Source: Idiomarina xiamenensis 10-D-4 (GTDB lineage: Bacteria > Pseudomonadota > Gammaproteobacteria > Enterobacterales > Alteromonadaceae). From it: 64,000 nucleotides of DNA. The translations under genes were made by a program, and so were the position numbers. Of this stretch, positions 27,279-35,360 are shown piece after piece; positions within the stretch are counted from its first letter, which is position 1, and every line of letters begins with the position of its first letter. The notes beneath the pieces were generated by a model. The model was not told where the DNA came from. It saw nothing but the letters and a program-made list of their open reading frames with translations, and ran no database searches. The stretch covers positions 91,302-155,301 of the forward strand of contig NZ_AMRG01000006.1 of NCBI RefSeq assembly GCF_000299895.1, given 5' to 3'.

Positions 27279-29108
27279 TTAACCCAGCGTTAGCAAACGG
27301 TCACCAACGGCCACCGAATCGCCCTCAGCGACGAACAGTTCGGCGACCTGACCAGCTTGCTCTGCTTTGATATCGGTCTCCATTTTCATCGCTTCCATGA
27401 CCAATAAGGTATCGCCTTCGGCGACTTGCTGACCGGCTTTCACCAACACTTTGAAAATCGTTCCTGCTAACGGAGCGGTGATGCGTTGCTGAGTGCCGCC
27501 TGCGTTTGTCACCTTATTATCACTCGCTGCGCTCGGCTGCGTGGTCGGTGACGTGCCTGACTCGCTAGCGGTCATGGTGCCCGCTGGCCCCACTTCGACA
27601 TCAAACAGTTGACCATCGACTTTAACCTGATAACGCTCGCCTGCGCCTTGATTGGCCTGAGCAGCATGGCTGGCAGCCGACGCCGAAACGGCTTTGCCTT
27701 GTTGCGCACGTTCATCGCCAGCACTCGGCGCAGGTTCAAAGGCCTCGGGATTACCTCGATTTTTTAAGAATTTCAAACCAACCTGAGGGAATAATGCATA
27801 GGTTAAGACGTCGTCGACCTCTTGTTGCGCCAGCGTAAACCCTTCTTTGTCAGCAATTTCTCTGAGCTCTTCGGTTAGCGCCTCTAACTCATCCTCCAAC
27901 AGATCGGCTGGACGACAAGTAATCGCCTCTTTGCCCTTTAGCACGCGCTCTTGCAATTCACGATTAACAAAGGCTGGACTGGCACCATACTCACCTTTTA
28001 GCACGCCAGCGGTTTCTTTTGAGATAGTGGCATAACGTTTACCACTGATCACATTTAGCACCGCCTGAGTGCCGACAATTTGTGAGGTCGGCGTCACCAA
28101 CGGGATATAACCAAGATCTTTGCGCACCTCAGGGATCTCATCTAACACTTGATCAAACTTATCCAGCGCATTTTGCTCTTTCAGCTGATTTTCCATGTTG
28201 GTGAGCATGCCACCGGGTACTTGTGCCAATAAAATACGGGCATCGACGCCACGTAACGAGCCCTCAAACTGTGCATATTTTTTTCGCACTTGGCGGAAAT
28301 AATCGGCGATATCGCTAAACTGTGACAACGCTAAGCCAGTATCCCGCTCAGTGCCCTCTGTCATGGCAACAATGGTTTCGGTGGCTGAATGGCCGTACGT
28401 CATGCTCAAAGGCGAAATAGCGGTATCCAGCATATCAATGCCAGCTTCAATCGCTTTTTGGTAAGTGGCGCCACTCAAGCCGGTGGTAGCATGACACTGC
28501 ATCGCAATCGGAATGTCGACGGCCTGTTTTAATGCACTGACCAGTTGATAGGCATCATTAGGCCGTAACAAACCCGCCATATCTTTTATACATAATGAAT
28601 CACAGCCCATATCAGCCAGCTGTTCAGCCATTTTTACCCATTTTTCTTTGGTATGCACAGGGCTAACGGTATAGGCCAAAGTACCCTGTGCATGGCCCTC
28701 GACAGCCTTAGCCGCGATAATCGCGGTTTCTAAGTTACGCACATCGTTCATGGCATCGAAGATACGAAAGACATCGACGCCATTTTCTCGCGCCCGCTCG
28801 ACAAAGCGTTTCACCACATCATCGGCGTAATGACGGTAGCCAAGTAAATTTTGGCCGCGCAACAACATTTGCTGACGGGTGTTAGGCATGGCTTGCTTCA
28901 ATTGTCGAATGCGTTCCCATGGATCTTCACCCAGATAGCGAATACACGCATCAAAGGTGGCCCCACCCCATGATTCAACCGACCAATAACCAATGCTGTC
29001 GAGCTGCTCGGCTATCGGCAGCATGTCGTCGATACGCATACGGGTGGCTAGTAATGATTGATGGGCATCCCGGAAAGCTAATTCGGTCAGCAGCAAAGGC
29101 TTACTCAT
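27279..29108 (-). CDS. oadA: Oxaloacetate decarboxylase alpha subunit
   Basis: This is a 609-residue soluble subunit that transfers the carboxyl of oxaloacetate to biotin. The N-terminal carboxyltransferase TIM barrel (about 1-300) shows LTELAFRDAHQSLLATRMR, RIFDAMNDVRN and MQCHATTGL. The conserved carboxylase domain follows to about 450. An Ala/Pro/Ser-rich linker of about 60 residues leads to a C-terminal biotinyl domain with VMEAMKMETD, biotin on Lys575. It is the middle gene of oadGAB. Under fermentative or amino-acid growth it yields pyruvate and a sodium gradient. Confidence 0.96.
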   Translation of the reverse strand: MSKPLLLTELAFRDAHQSLLATRMRIDDMLPIAEQLDSIGYWSVESWGGATFDACIRYLGEDPWERIRQLKQAMPNTRQQMLLRGQNLLGYRHYADDVVKRFVERARENGVDVFRIFDAMNDVRNLETAIIAAKAVEGHAQGTLAYTVSPVHTKEKWVKMAEQLADMGCDSLCIKDMAGLLRPNDAYQLVSALKQAVDIPIAMQCHATTGLSGATYQKAIEAGIDMLDTAISPLSMTYGHSATETIVAMTEGTERDTGLALSQFSDIADYFRQVRKKYAQFEGSLRGVDARILLAQVPGGMLTNMENQLKEQNALDKFDQVLDEIPEVRKDLGYIPLVTPTSQIVGTQAVLNVISGKRYATISKETAGVLKGEYGASPAFVNRELQERVLKGKEAITCRPADLLEDELEALTEELREIADKEGFTLAQQEVDDVLTYALFPQVGLKFLKNRGNPEAFEPAPSAGDERAQQGKAVSASAASHAAQANQGAGERYQVKVDGQLFDVEVGPAGTMTASESGTSPTTQPSAASDNKVTNAGGTQQRITAPLAGTIFKVLVKAGQQVAEGDTLLVMEAMKMETDIKAEQAGQVAELFVAEGDSVAVGDRLLTLG

Positions 29109-29136
29109 AGGTACTCCTGTGTCTTATGTCGCGACA

Positions 29137-29355
29137 CTAGCGGCGTTGACGATACTGGTGGATTGCAGCGGCAATGACAGCCAACGTGGTACTTGAAGGG
29201 GAAGTCATAGAGTCGCTATTCGGCGCTAGTGTTTGCTGGTTAACCAGCAGTTTACTGGAAACGACAATCACCGCGATAAGGATCAGTAAGAAACTAAAGA
29301 CGGTTGCCATACCAATAGCCATTAACCAAGCGGCAGCAATGAGCGAGTCGGCCAT
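29137..29355 (-). CDS. oadG: Oxaloacetate decarboxylase gamma subunit
   Basis: This is a 72-residue membrane subunit that holds the complex together. One N-terminal helix (AAAWLMAIGMATVFSFLLILIAVIVV) is followed by a hydrophilic stretch and a short conserved tail TTLAVIAAAIHQYRQRR. It is the first gene of the oadGAB operon, 28 bases before oadA. A promoter and a symmetric operator-like site lie directly upstream. The tail lacks an obvious histidine-rich zinc-binding cluster. Confidence 0.88.
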   Translation of the reverse strand: MADSLIAAAWLMAIGMATVFSFLLILIAVIVVSSKLLVNQQTLAPNSDSMTSPSSTTLAVIAAAIHQYRQRR

Positions 29356-29373
29356 AAACCACTAACTCCACGA

Positions 29374-29390
29374 GTTAACAAAGTGTTAAC
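29374..29390 (-). promoter_or_regulatory. Operator-like inverted repeat upstream of oadG
   Basis: Two GTTAAC palindromes separated by AAAGT (GTTAAC at 29374-29379 and 29385-29390) make a 17-bp symmetric element. It lies just downstream of the -10 hexamer, over the expected transcription start, a typical place for a repressor. Confidence 0.45.
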
Positions 29391-29393
29391 GAC

Positions 29394-29422
29394 ATTTAAG
29401 CGAAAAGTTTTGGATTATGCAA
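29394..29422 (-). promoter_or_regulatory. Sigma70-type promoter of oadGAB
   Basis: On the minus strand TTGCAT (29422-29417) and TTAAAT (29399-29394) are separated by exactly 17 bases, about 40 bases upstream of the oadG ATG. Confidence 0.55.
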
Positions 29423-29477
29423 TGTTAGCAGAGAGGGAGATAGTCGTTATTCAGCAGAAAAATAGCGGTAGAAAAAA

Positions 29478-29554
29478 TGGCGCGCTCGGGAGGACTCGAA
29501 CCTCCAACCGCCTGGTTCGTAGCCAGGTACTCTATCCAGTTGAGCTACGAGCGC
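29478..29554 (-). tRNA. tRNA-Arg (anticodon ACG), copy 2
   Basis: This is a 77-base tRNA on the minus strand. The acceptor stem GCGCTCG/CGAGCGC, D-loop GCTCAACTGGATAGAG, anticodon stem-loop CCTGG-CTACGAA-CCAGG (anticodon ACG) and T-loop GGTTCGAGTCC are all intact, and the 3' CCA is encoded. ACG is expected to be edited to ICG by TadA. It is identical to the copy at 29575. Confidence 0.97.
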
Positions 29555-29574
29555 ATCATCGGGGTTATCAAGAC

Positions 29575-29651
29575 TGGCGCGCTCGGGAGGACTCGAACCT
29601 CCAACCGCCTGGTTCGTAGCCAGGTACTCTATCCAGTTGAGCTACGAGCGC
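29575..29651 (-). tRNA. tRNA-Arg (anticodon ACG), copy 1
   Basis: It has the same 77-base sequence as the next copy, with an encoded CCA. It sits between tRNA-Ser and the second tRNA-Arg. The order csrA, tRNA-Ser(GCU), tRNA-Arg(ACG) repeats matches the E. coli serV-argVYZQ cluster, where four Arg copies exist. Confidence 0.97.
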
Positions 29652-29656
29652 GTTAC

Positions 29657-29749
29657 TGGCGGTGAGGGAGGGATTCGAACCCTCGATAGGGCTACAAACC
29701 CTATACTCCCTTAGCAGGGGAGCGCCTTCAGCCTCTCGGCCACCTCACC
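29657..29749 (-). tRNA. tRNA-Ser (anticodon GCU)
   Basis: This is a 93-base class II tRNA. The acceptor stem is GGTGAGG/CCTCACC, the anticodon stem-loop CTCCC-CTGCTAA-GGGAG gives GCU, there is a long variable arm (TATAGGG...CCCTAT), and the 3' CCA is encoded. It is first in the tRNA transcript, just downstream of a strong promoter. Confidence 0.97.
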
Positions 29750-29767
29750 GCGTCTTGATGGCGTTGA

Positions 29768-29795
29768 ATTCTAGCGATGTTGGCTATAATGTCAA
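29768..29795 (-). promoter_or_regulatory. Strong sigma70 promoter of the tRNA-Ser/Arg cluster
   Basis: On the minus strand a perfect TTGACA (29795-29790) and TAGAAT (29773-29768) are separated by 16 bases. The predicted start is about 10 bases before the tRNA-Ser. Confidence 0.85.
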
Positions 29796-29903
29796 ACGCT
29801 TTTTTCCAAATTGGTGTTCGAATGTGGGATATTTAACCATCTCGTTTAAAAAACCTGCAAAATCGCCCATTTTTGATGGTTAATAGGGATTACATCAGAC
29901 ATA

Positions 29904-29928
29904 AAAAAACCGGCGACATGGCCGGCTC
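29904..29928 (-). terminator. Terminator downstream of csrA
   Basis: The minus-strand stem AGCCGGC/GCCGGTT (29928-29922 with 29915-29909) is followed by a run of seven T residues (the A-run 29904-29910). Confidence 0.8.
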
Positions 29929-30002
29929 TATTGCATAAACCTAATTAAATAGACCATCACTACTACTCAAACGTCAGCACCAAGATGACTTTTTACAACA
30001 GA

Positions 30003-30203
30003 CTATGTCTGTGAGCCCTCTTCACCACTATCGTCTTCTTTTTCTGCCTGAATACGCATGTAAATTTCTTCACGGTGGACAGAAACTTCTTTGGGTGCGT
30101 TGACACCTATCCGAACTTGGTTTCCTTTCACACCCAAAACGGTCACGGTAACTTCGTCACCTATCATTAAGGTTTCACCGACTCGGCGAGTTAGGATTAA
30201 CAT
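30003..30203 (-). CDS. csrA: Carbon storage regulator CsrA
   Basis: This 66-residue RNA-binding protein represses or stabilises many mRNAs by binding GGA motifs near ribosome binding sites. The conserved sequence is [20 protein letters not shown] followed by [20 protein letters not shown] and [12 protein letters not shown] start at the ATG at 30203, with GGAG 6 bases upstream, giving the usual N-terminus. The tail [13 protein letters not shown] is acidic. It lies between alaS and the tRNA cluster, as in E. coli. BarA-type hybrid kinases such as the one at 23348 often control CsrA through small RNAs, but no UvrY is visible here. Confidence 0.98.
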   Translation of the reverse strand: MLILTRRVGETLMIGDEVTVTVLGVKGNQVRIGVNAPKEVSVHREEIYMRIQAEKEDDSGEEGSQT

Positions 30204-30438
30204 GGTTTGCTCCTTCAATACTGTCCAGTTCTCGGTAAGCGAACAACGAACATTTCCCTTTATGGTTGACCGATCGGTAGTCGGAACGTCCCAACGTCAA
30301 CTAATTTACGCAATCAATCAATTACGATCTATAGAGTGAGTATATAGTAACAAGCATTACGCAAATTACACTATATTAATCTACATAATTGTAACCGAAT
30401 CTAACGTAAGCCGTTATTCGCCTTCCCGATAACTCTAA

Positions 30439-33017
30439 TCACTGACTCTCTAACCACTGCTTAGCAGCCGCTAATGCCGCACTCAACTGTTCAGGTTTCG
30501 AACCTCCAGCTTGCGCCATATCGGGGCGACCACCGCCTTTACCTCCTACCACGGCGGCCGCTTGGTTAACCAATTCTCCAGCTTTTATTTGACCAACCAG
30601 ATCCTTGGTAACGCCAGCGATAAGGCTGACTTTTTCACCATTAGCTGTACCCAATACTACGATGCCCGAGCCGATTTGGTTCTTTAAATCATCGACTAAC
30701 TCACGGAAAGTTTTTGGATCAGCGCCAGGCAACTCAGCGATGATCACGTTTCGTCCATTAATTTGTTGAGCTTGACCGAGCAAATCTGCACCGGCTTGAG
30801 CAAACTAGCAATCAGTTTCTCTTGCTGCTTTTGCTTATCTAACAATGCCTTAACGCGCTCAACTGCCGCCTGACCATCACCTTTCAAGAGCCCAGCGATG
30901 TCAACCAACTGACGCTGTTGAGCTTGCATATAAGCAATGGCGGCAGCACCCGTCATCACCTCTAAACGACGGATACCGGCCGCGATACCCGACTCAGAAA
31001 CAATACGGAACAAGCCAATGTCACCGGTAGCCGATACATGCGTACCGCCACATAGCTCGACCGAGTAGTCGCCCATAGTGACTACTCTTACATTGTCGTC
31101 ATATTTTTCGCCAAATAACGCCATCGCACCAGCAGCTTTCGCTGCCTCAATCGGCATCACTTCAGTCGTTAACGGTAAGTTACGTCGAATTTGCGCGTTC
31201 ACCGCACGCTCTAACTCAGCAATTTGTTCTGCGCTAACGGCTTCAAAATGAGAAAAATCAAAGCGCATGCGCTCGGCCTCAACCAATGAGCCTTTTTGGC
31301 TAACGTGTTCGCCCAATAAGTCGCGTAACGCGGCGTGTAATAAGTGTGTCGCCGAGTGGTTACGCTTGATCGCTTGCCGACGCTCATCGTCAATCCGCGC
31401 GTGCACACTGTCGCCAACGGCGATATCGGCTTGCGCCTGACCATGATGACCAATCGCCTTGCCAATATACTGGCTATCTTTCACCACAAAAGTGCCAGCG
31501 GCAGTTTGCAGTTCACCGGTGTCACCAACTTGGCCGCCCGATTCCGCATAAAACGGCGTTTTACTTAACACCACAATGCCGTTATCACCTTTGTTTAAGC
31601 GCTCGACTGCTTTACCGTCACAGAATAGTTCGACCACCGTGGCGTCATCTTCGGCTTGCTCATAACCACTAAACTCGGTTTGCTGCTCAGAGCGTAGTTG
31701 CTGGTTATAATCGACACCAAATTGCGACGCCTGTTGCGCGCGCAGGCGCTGTTCAGCCATGGCCTCGGCAAAGCCTTGTTCATCAATTTTTAATGACTTT
31801 TCACGGGCGATATCGGCGGTTAAATCTTGTGGAAATCCGTAAGTGTCGTACAAGCGGAACACCACATCACCCGGTATGGTATCACCGTCTAATTCGGCAA
31901 TAGCGTCGTTTAAAATGGCCAGTCCACGCTCCAGCGTGCGCGCAAACTGCTCTTCTTCGCGCTGCAATGCGTCTTCGATAATTTGCTGCTTAGCGACTAA
32001 CTCAGGGTAGGCTGCGCCCATTTGTTTAACCAGCTCAGCCACCAACTGGTAAAAGAAACTACCTTTTGCGCCGATCAAGTTACCGTGACGCACGGCACGA
32101 CGGATAATGCGTCGTAACACATAACCACGGCCTTCGTTCGAAGGCATGACGCCATCGACGATGAGGAAACTGGTTGAACGTATATGGTCGGCGATAACCC
32201 GCAGTGATTTGCTACTTAAGTCCTGACAGCCGGTCGCCTTGGCAGCCGCTTTAATTAACGCTTGGAACATATCAATATCGTAATTACTGTGCACGCCCTG
32301 CATGATCGCAGCAATACGTTCCAAACCCATGCCGGTATCAATCGACGGTTTGGGTAGCGGTTCCATGGTACCATCGGCCTGACGGTTAAATTGCATAAAC
32401 ACCAGGTTCCAAATTTCGATGTAGCGGTCACCGTCTTCTTCAGGCGTTCCTGGTGGTCCGCCCCAAACCTCTTCGCCGTGATCATAAAAGATCTCGGAGC
32501 ACGGCCCGCATGGTCCGGTGTCACCCATCGACCAAAAGTTATCTTTTTCACCAATACGCGATATACGGTCGCTTGGTACGCCAATTTCTTGCGCCCAGAT
32601 ATCGTAAGCTTCGTCGTCCTCGGTAAATACCGTCACCCACAGCTTTTCCGCTGGCAGTTGTAACACCTCGGTCAGGAACTTCCATGAATAATTAATCGCT
32701 TCGCGCTTAAAATAATCACCAAAGCTAAAGTTACCCAGCATTTCGAAGAACGTATGATGGCGCGCGGTGTAACCCACATTTTCAAGGTCGTTGTGCTTGC
32801 CGCCAGCGCGTAAGCAGCGCTGTGCCGAGGTAGCTTTGTCATAACCGCGCTTTTCTGAACCAATAAAAACGTCTTTGAACGGCACCATACCGGCATTGGT
32901 AAATAACAATGTCGGGTCATTACCGGGGATCAAAGATGCAGACGCCACCCGCTGGTGGCCCCGTTCAGCAAAGTAACTCAAAAAAGCTTCGCGAATCTGG
33001 GCACTGGTCATGCTCAT
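30439..33017 (-). CDS. alaS: Alanyl-tRNA synthetase, interrupted by a one-base frameshift
   Basis: AlaRS charges tRNA-Ala and edits mischarged Ser and Gly. The first frame (start ATG 33017, AGGA 8 bases upstream) covers the catalytic, tRNA-recognition and editing domains: [29 protein letters not shown], the editing motif [12 protein letters not shown], and VELCGGTHV. It then runs out of frame after EKLIASLL. The remaining C-terminal domain ([40 protein letters not shown]) continues in a neighbouring frame from about 30796. Adding one base after CTCAA (near 30797) restores one uninterrupted protein. As the gene is essential, a sequencing error is the likeliest cause. Confidence 0.93.
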
Positions 33018-33116
33018 CGAATATATCCTGTTAGCTAAGTCTGTAAGTGACAATAAAAGTGCAAATTTTAGCAGCGCATGCTAGCACGAAAGCAACATCA
33101 CGCCTAGACGCTGCGA

Positions 33117-33611
33117 CTAGTCAGCAACATCGTTTGTCGCCAGCGTATGCTTGATTTGGTCGGGTAAATAGCCGCGCTGTTGCAAGTATCTAGCTTGACG
33201 CTGCCATTCTCTGCCTGGGCTGGGTAAGGCTTCACCAAAGCGTTGTTGGCGACGCGCCTGGCAGCGCTGTAACCAGTCTATCGACAGTTCAGCAAAGGTC
33301 TCGTTTATCGACGCTGCTGACAAACCTTTTTGCTGCCCCGCCGCAATAATTTTTAATGGCCCATCGCCATTCGCCAAGCGTGCCCGCACAAAACTCTGCA
33401 AAAAGCGTTGTTCACTTTGCCAGCCCTGCTCCGCCGCCCATTGCAACGCCTCGTTAATCAGCTCGACAGGCCAACCCTTTTGTTGCAGCTTGCGGCGCAA
33501 TTCTAGTTGGCTGTGTTCTCGCCGGGTTAGCAGTCGCAATACGCTCTGCCGCAGTTGAGCAAGTTGCTGCTGCGCAGCGTCTTCATCCGGTGCTGAATTA
33601 AACGACGTCAT
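33117..33611 (-). CDS. recX: RecX regulatory protein
   Basis: This is a 164-residue helical protein that binds RecA filaments and limits their growth. It shows the RecX three-helix repeats: LTRREHSQLELRRKLQQKGW, EQRFLQSFVRARLANGDGP, and WQRQARYLQQRGYLPDQI. It lies about 100 bases upstream of alaS on the same strand, as in E. coli. However, recA, which normally sits directly before recX, is absent; the next gene upstream is an unrelated one on the other strand. Confidence 0.92.
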   Translation of the reverse strand: MTSFNSAPDEDAAQQQLAQLRQSVLRLLTRREHSQLELRRKLQQKGWPVELINEALQWAAEQGWQSEQRFLQSFVRARLANGDGPLKIIAAGQQKGLSAASINETFAELSIDWLQRCQARRQQRFGEALPSPGREWQRQARYLQQRGYLPDQIKHTLATNDVAD

Positions 33612-33771
33612 AAACCTTCCAGTGCTGCCTACTTGGCAGAAAAATCATGGCACATAGGCTATAGTGATTGCAAAGGATTGTCATGCTGGCAATGAACTTT
33701 GCGTACATACACGGGCTCTAAGCCCTACGCTGATTATTTTCCATTGATTTTTCAACTACAAGGATAAGTTT

Positions 33772-34467
33772 ATGCGTAAAATTATGTGGTTAATTCCCGC
33801 GTTATTACTTTCAGCCTGCCAGGTGCAAGCACAAAATAGTAATGCAATGAACAATACACCGTCGGTCACCGTATCGGGTCAAGCCACCCACTATGCCGTC
33901 CCCGATCAAATGAGTTTGACCTTGTGGGTCGAAGAACGTGGGCAAAAGCTCAGCTCGCTAAAAACACAAGTCGACCAAGCCAGCGAAAAAGTGCTACGTG
34001 ACCTGCTCGAACGCGATATCGATAAAAAAGATATTCAATCTTATCAATTGCAGGTTTATCCACAATACGAGCGCAATGATAACGGAGAGACGCAACAAAA
34101 AGGCTTTGTCGTGCAGCGCCAGATCCGTGTCACTCTGCGTGATACTAGCCACTACGATAAAATCGTCGACATGGCGCTAGCACAGGGTGTTACCCGCGTT
34201 GCCAATATGCAGTATGAAATCAGCAACGCCGATGCCATATATCAGCAGGCACTGACCGATGCCTACGCCCAAGCCCAACAAAAAGCAAAGCTTATCGCGG
34301 AACGCGCAGGTTTAAGCTTGGGTCATGCAATTAATATTCGTGAGCAATCTATGCCGCGCTATGGAGTGATGATGATGGCTGCAGAACGGGTTTCAAAAAG
34401 TGATGTCTCGTTGCCGGGTCAACAGAGCGTCGAAGCACAAATCGAAGTGACTTTTACGCTGCAATAA
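33772..34467 (+). CDS. SIMPL-domain (DUF541) lipoprotein, YggE-like
   Basis: This is a 231-residue cell-envelope protein. The signal peptide ends in a lipobox LLLSAC (Cys16). The mature domain is SIMPL/DUF541: PSVTVSGQATHYAVPDQMSL at the start, KVLRDLLERDIDKKDIQSYQ, and the C-terminal ARAEARA-like helix DAYAQAQQKAKLIAERAGL. E. coli YggE has been connected with reduced oxidative stress; the molecular role is unknown. It is a single gene followed by a strong bidirectional terminator. Confidence 0.87.
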   Translation: MRKIMWLIPALLLSACQVQAQNSNAMNNTPSVTVSGQATHYAVPDQMSLTLWVEERGQKLSSLKTQVDQASEKVLRDLLERDIDKKDIQSYQLQVYPQYERNDNGETQQKGFVVQRQIRVTLRDTSHYDKIVDMALAQGVTRVANMQYEISNADAIYQQALTDAYAQAQQKAKLIAERAGLSLGHAINIREQSMPRYGVMMMAAERVSKSDVSLPGQQSVEAQIEVTFTLQ

Positions 34468-34507
34468 TGTAACCGCGTTATTATGTGGAAAAAGCGTTAT
34501 ATCGAAA

Positions 34508-34534
34508 AAGCGCCAGCCTGTGCTGGCGTTTTTT
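34508..34534. terminator. Bidirectional rho-independent terminator
   Basis: The stem CGCCAGC/GCTGGCG (34511-34517 and 34522-34528) is flanked by an A-run and a T-run. It lies between the convergent SIMPL and YcbL-like genes. Confidence 0.88.
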
Positions 34535-34557
34535 ATGCTTGATCAGATAAGTCTACT

Positions 34558-35208
34558 TCAACCAAAACGGCTATCGGCAACAAAGGGGTTATTCGCACGC
34601 TCTTCGGCAAAGGTTGAGGTCGGCCCGTGTCCCGGAATAAAGGTGATATCGTCACCCAACGGCCATAGTTGTTCGCGGATAGAACGCACTAATTGTTGAT
34701 GGTCACCACGAGGAAAATCTGAACGGCCAATGCTGCCATGAAAAAGCACATCGCCAACCCAGGCAACTCTTGCCTCAACATCGACAAAAACCACATGTCC
34801 GGGCGTGTGTCCAGGACAATGCAACACCTGTAACTGACGCTCCCCCACAGTCACTTGCTCACCGTCATTTAACCATTGATCAGGTACTAACGGCTCAACC
34901 TGAGCGGCGAACTGAAAGCGTTGCGCTTGCTGTGGTAACTGCGATAACCAAAAGTCGTCGTCACGATGTGGTCCCACCACCGGCACTTGATAATGTTCAG
35001 CAATGCTAGCAGCAGCACCGGCATGATCCAAATGACCATGGGTTAACAGAACTTTGTCGACCGTGACGCCTTGTTCGGCAACCACTTGCTTAATATTCTC
35101 AGCATCACCACCGGGATCGACAATCGCAGCACGATTGCTGACACTACACCAAACAATCGAACAGTTTTGTTGGAATGGCGTGACTGGCACGATAGTTAAT
35201 TTCAACAT
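34558..35208 (-). CDS. ycbL: Metallo-beta-lactamase-fold hydrolase (YcbL/glyoxalase II-like)
   Basis: This is a 216-residue cytoplasmic zinc hydrolase. The metal-binding motif LLTHGHLDHAGAA is complete, followed by HCPGHTPGHVVF, GDVLFHGSIGRSDFPRGDH and FIPGHGPTS. It aligns end to end with E. coli YcbL, a type II glyoxalase-like enzyme. I start at the ATG at 35208 (MLKLTIVPVTPFQQN) to match that family; a GTG at 35220 is possible but has its ribosome binding site too close. The likely activity is thioester hydrolysis, perhaps S-lactoylglutathione; gshA and fghA in the window use the same thiol. Confidence 0.9.
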   Translation of the reverse strand: MLKLTIVPVTPFQQNCSIVWCSVSNRAAIVDPGGDAENIKQVVAEQGVTVDKVLLTHGHLDHAGAAASIAEHYQVPVVGPHRDDDFWLSQLPQQAQRFQFAAQVEPLVPDQWLNDGEQVTVGERQLQVLHCPGHTPGHVVFVDVEARVAWVGDVLFHGSIGRSDFPRGDHQQLVRSIREQLWPLGDDITFIPGHGPTSTFAEERANNPFVADSRFG

Positions 35209-35360
35209 GATTGACGACACCCTTTATTTATCGGCATTTAGACAACTTTATCGGCGCTGACTGATTGATTTATCAAGAGCCGTGAGTACAATTAAGGCCG
35301 TTGAAACAATTTCATAACAAGCCTAAATCTGCATAACTATAACATTACAGGCAACCTCTT

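Noticed and set aside
29383..29665. Short frames across the tRNA-Arg genes
   Set aside because: They read tRNA sequence in reverse; the repeated RTRTSNRLVRSQVLYPVEL peptide is a classic artefact of tRNA loci.
29662..29883. 73-codon frame across tRNA-Ser
   Set aside because: Its first half is the reverse complement of tRNA-Ser and its second half is the tRNA promoter.
30744..30800. Programmed frameshifting in alaS
   Set aside because: There is no slippery heptamer or obvious stimulatory structure near CTCAAGCC, and the gene is not known to use recoding, so an error or mutation is likelier.
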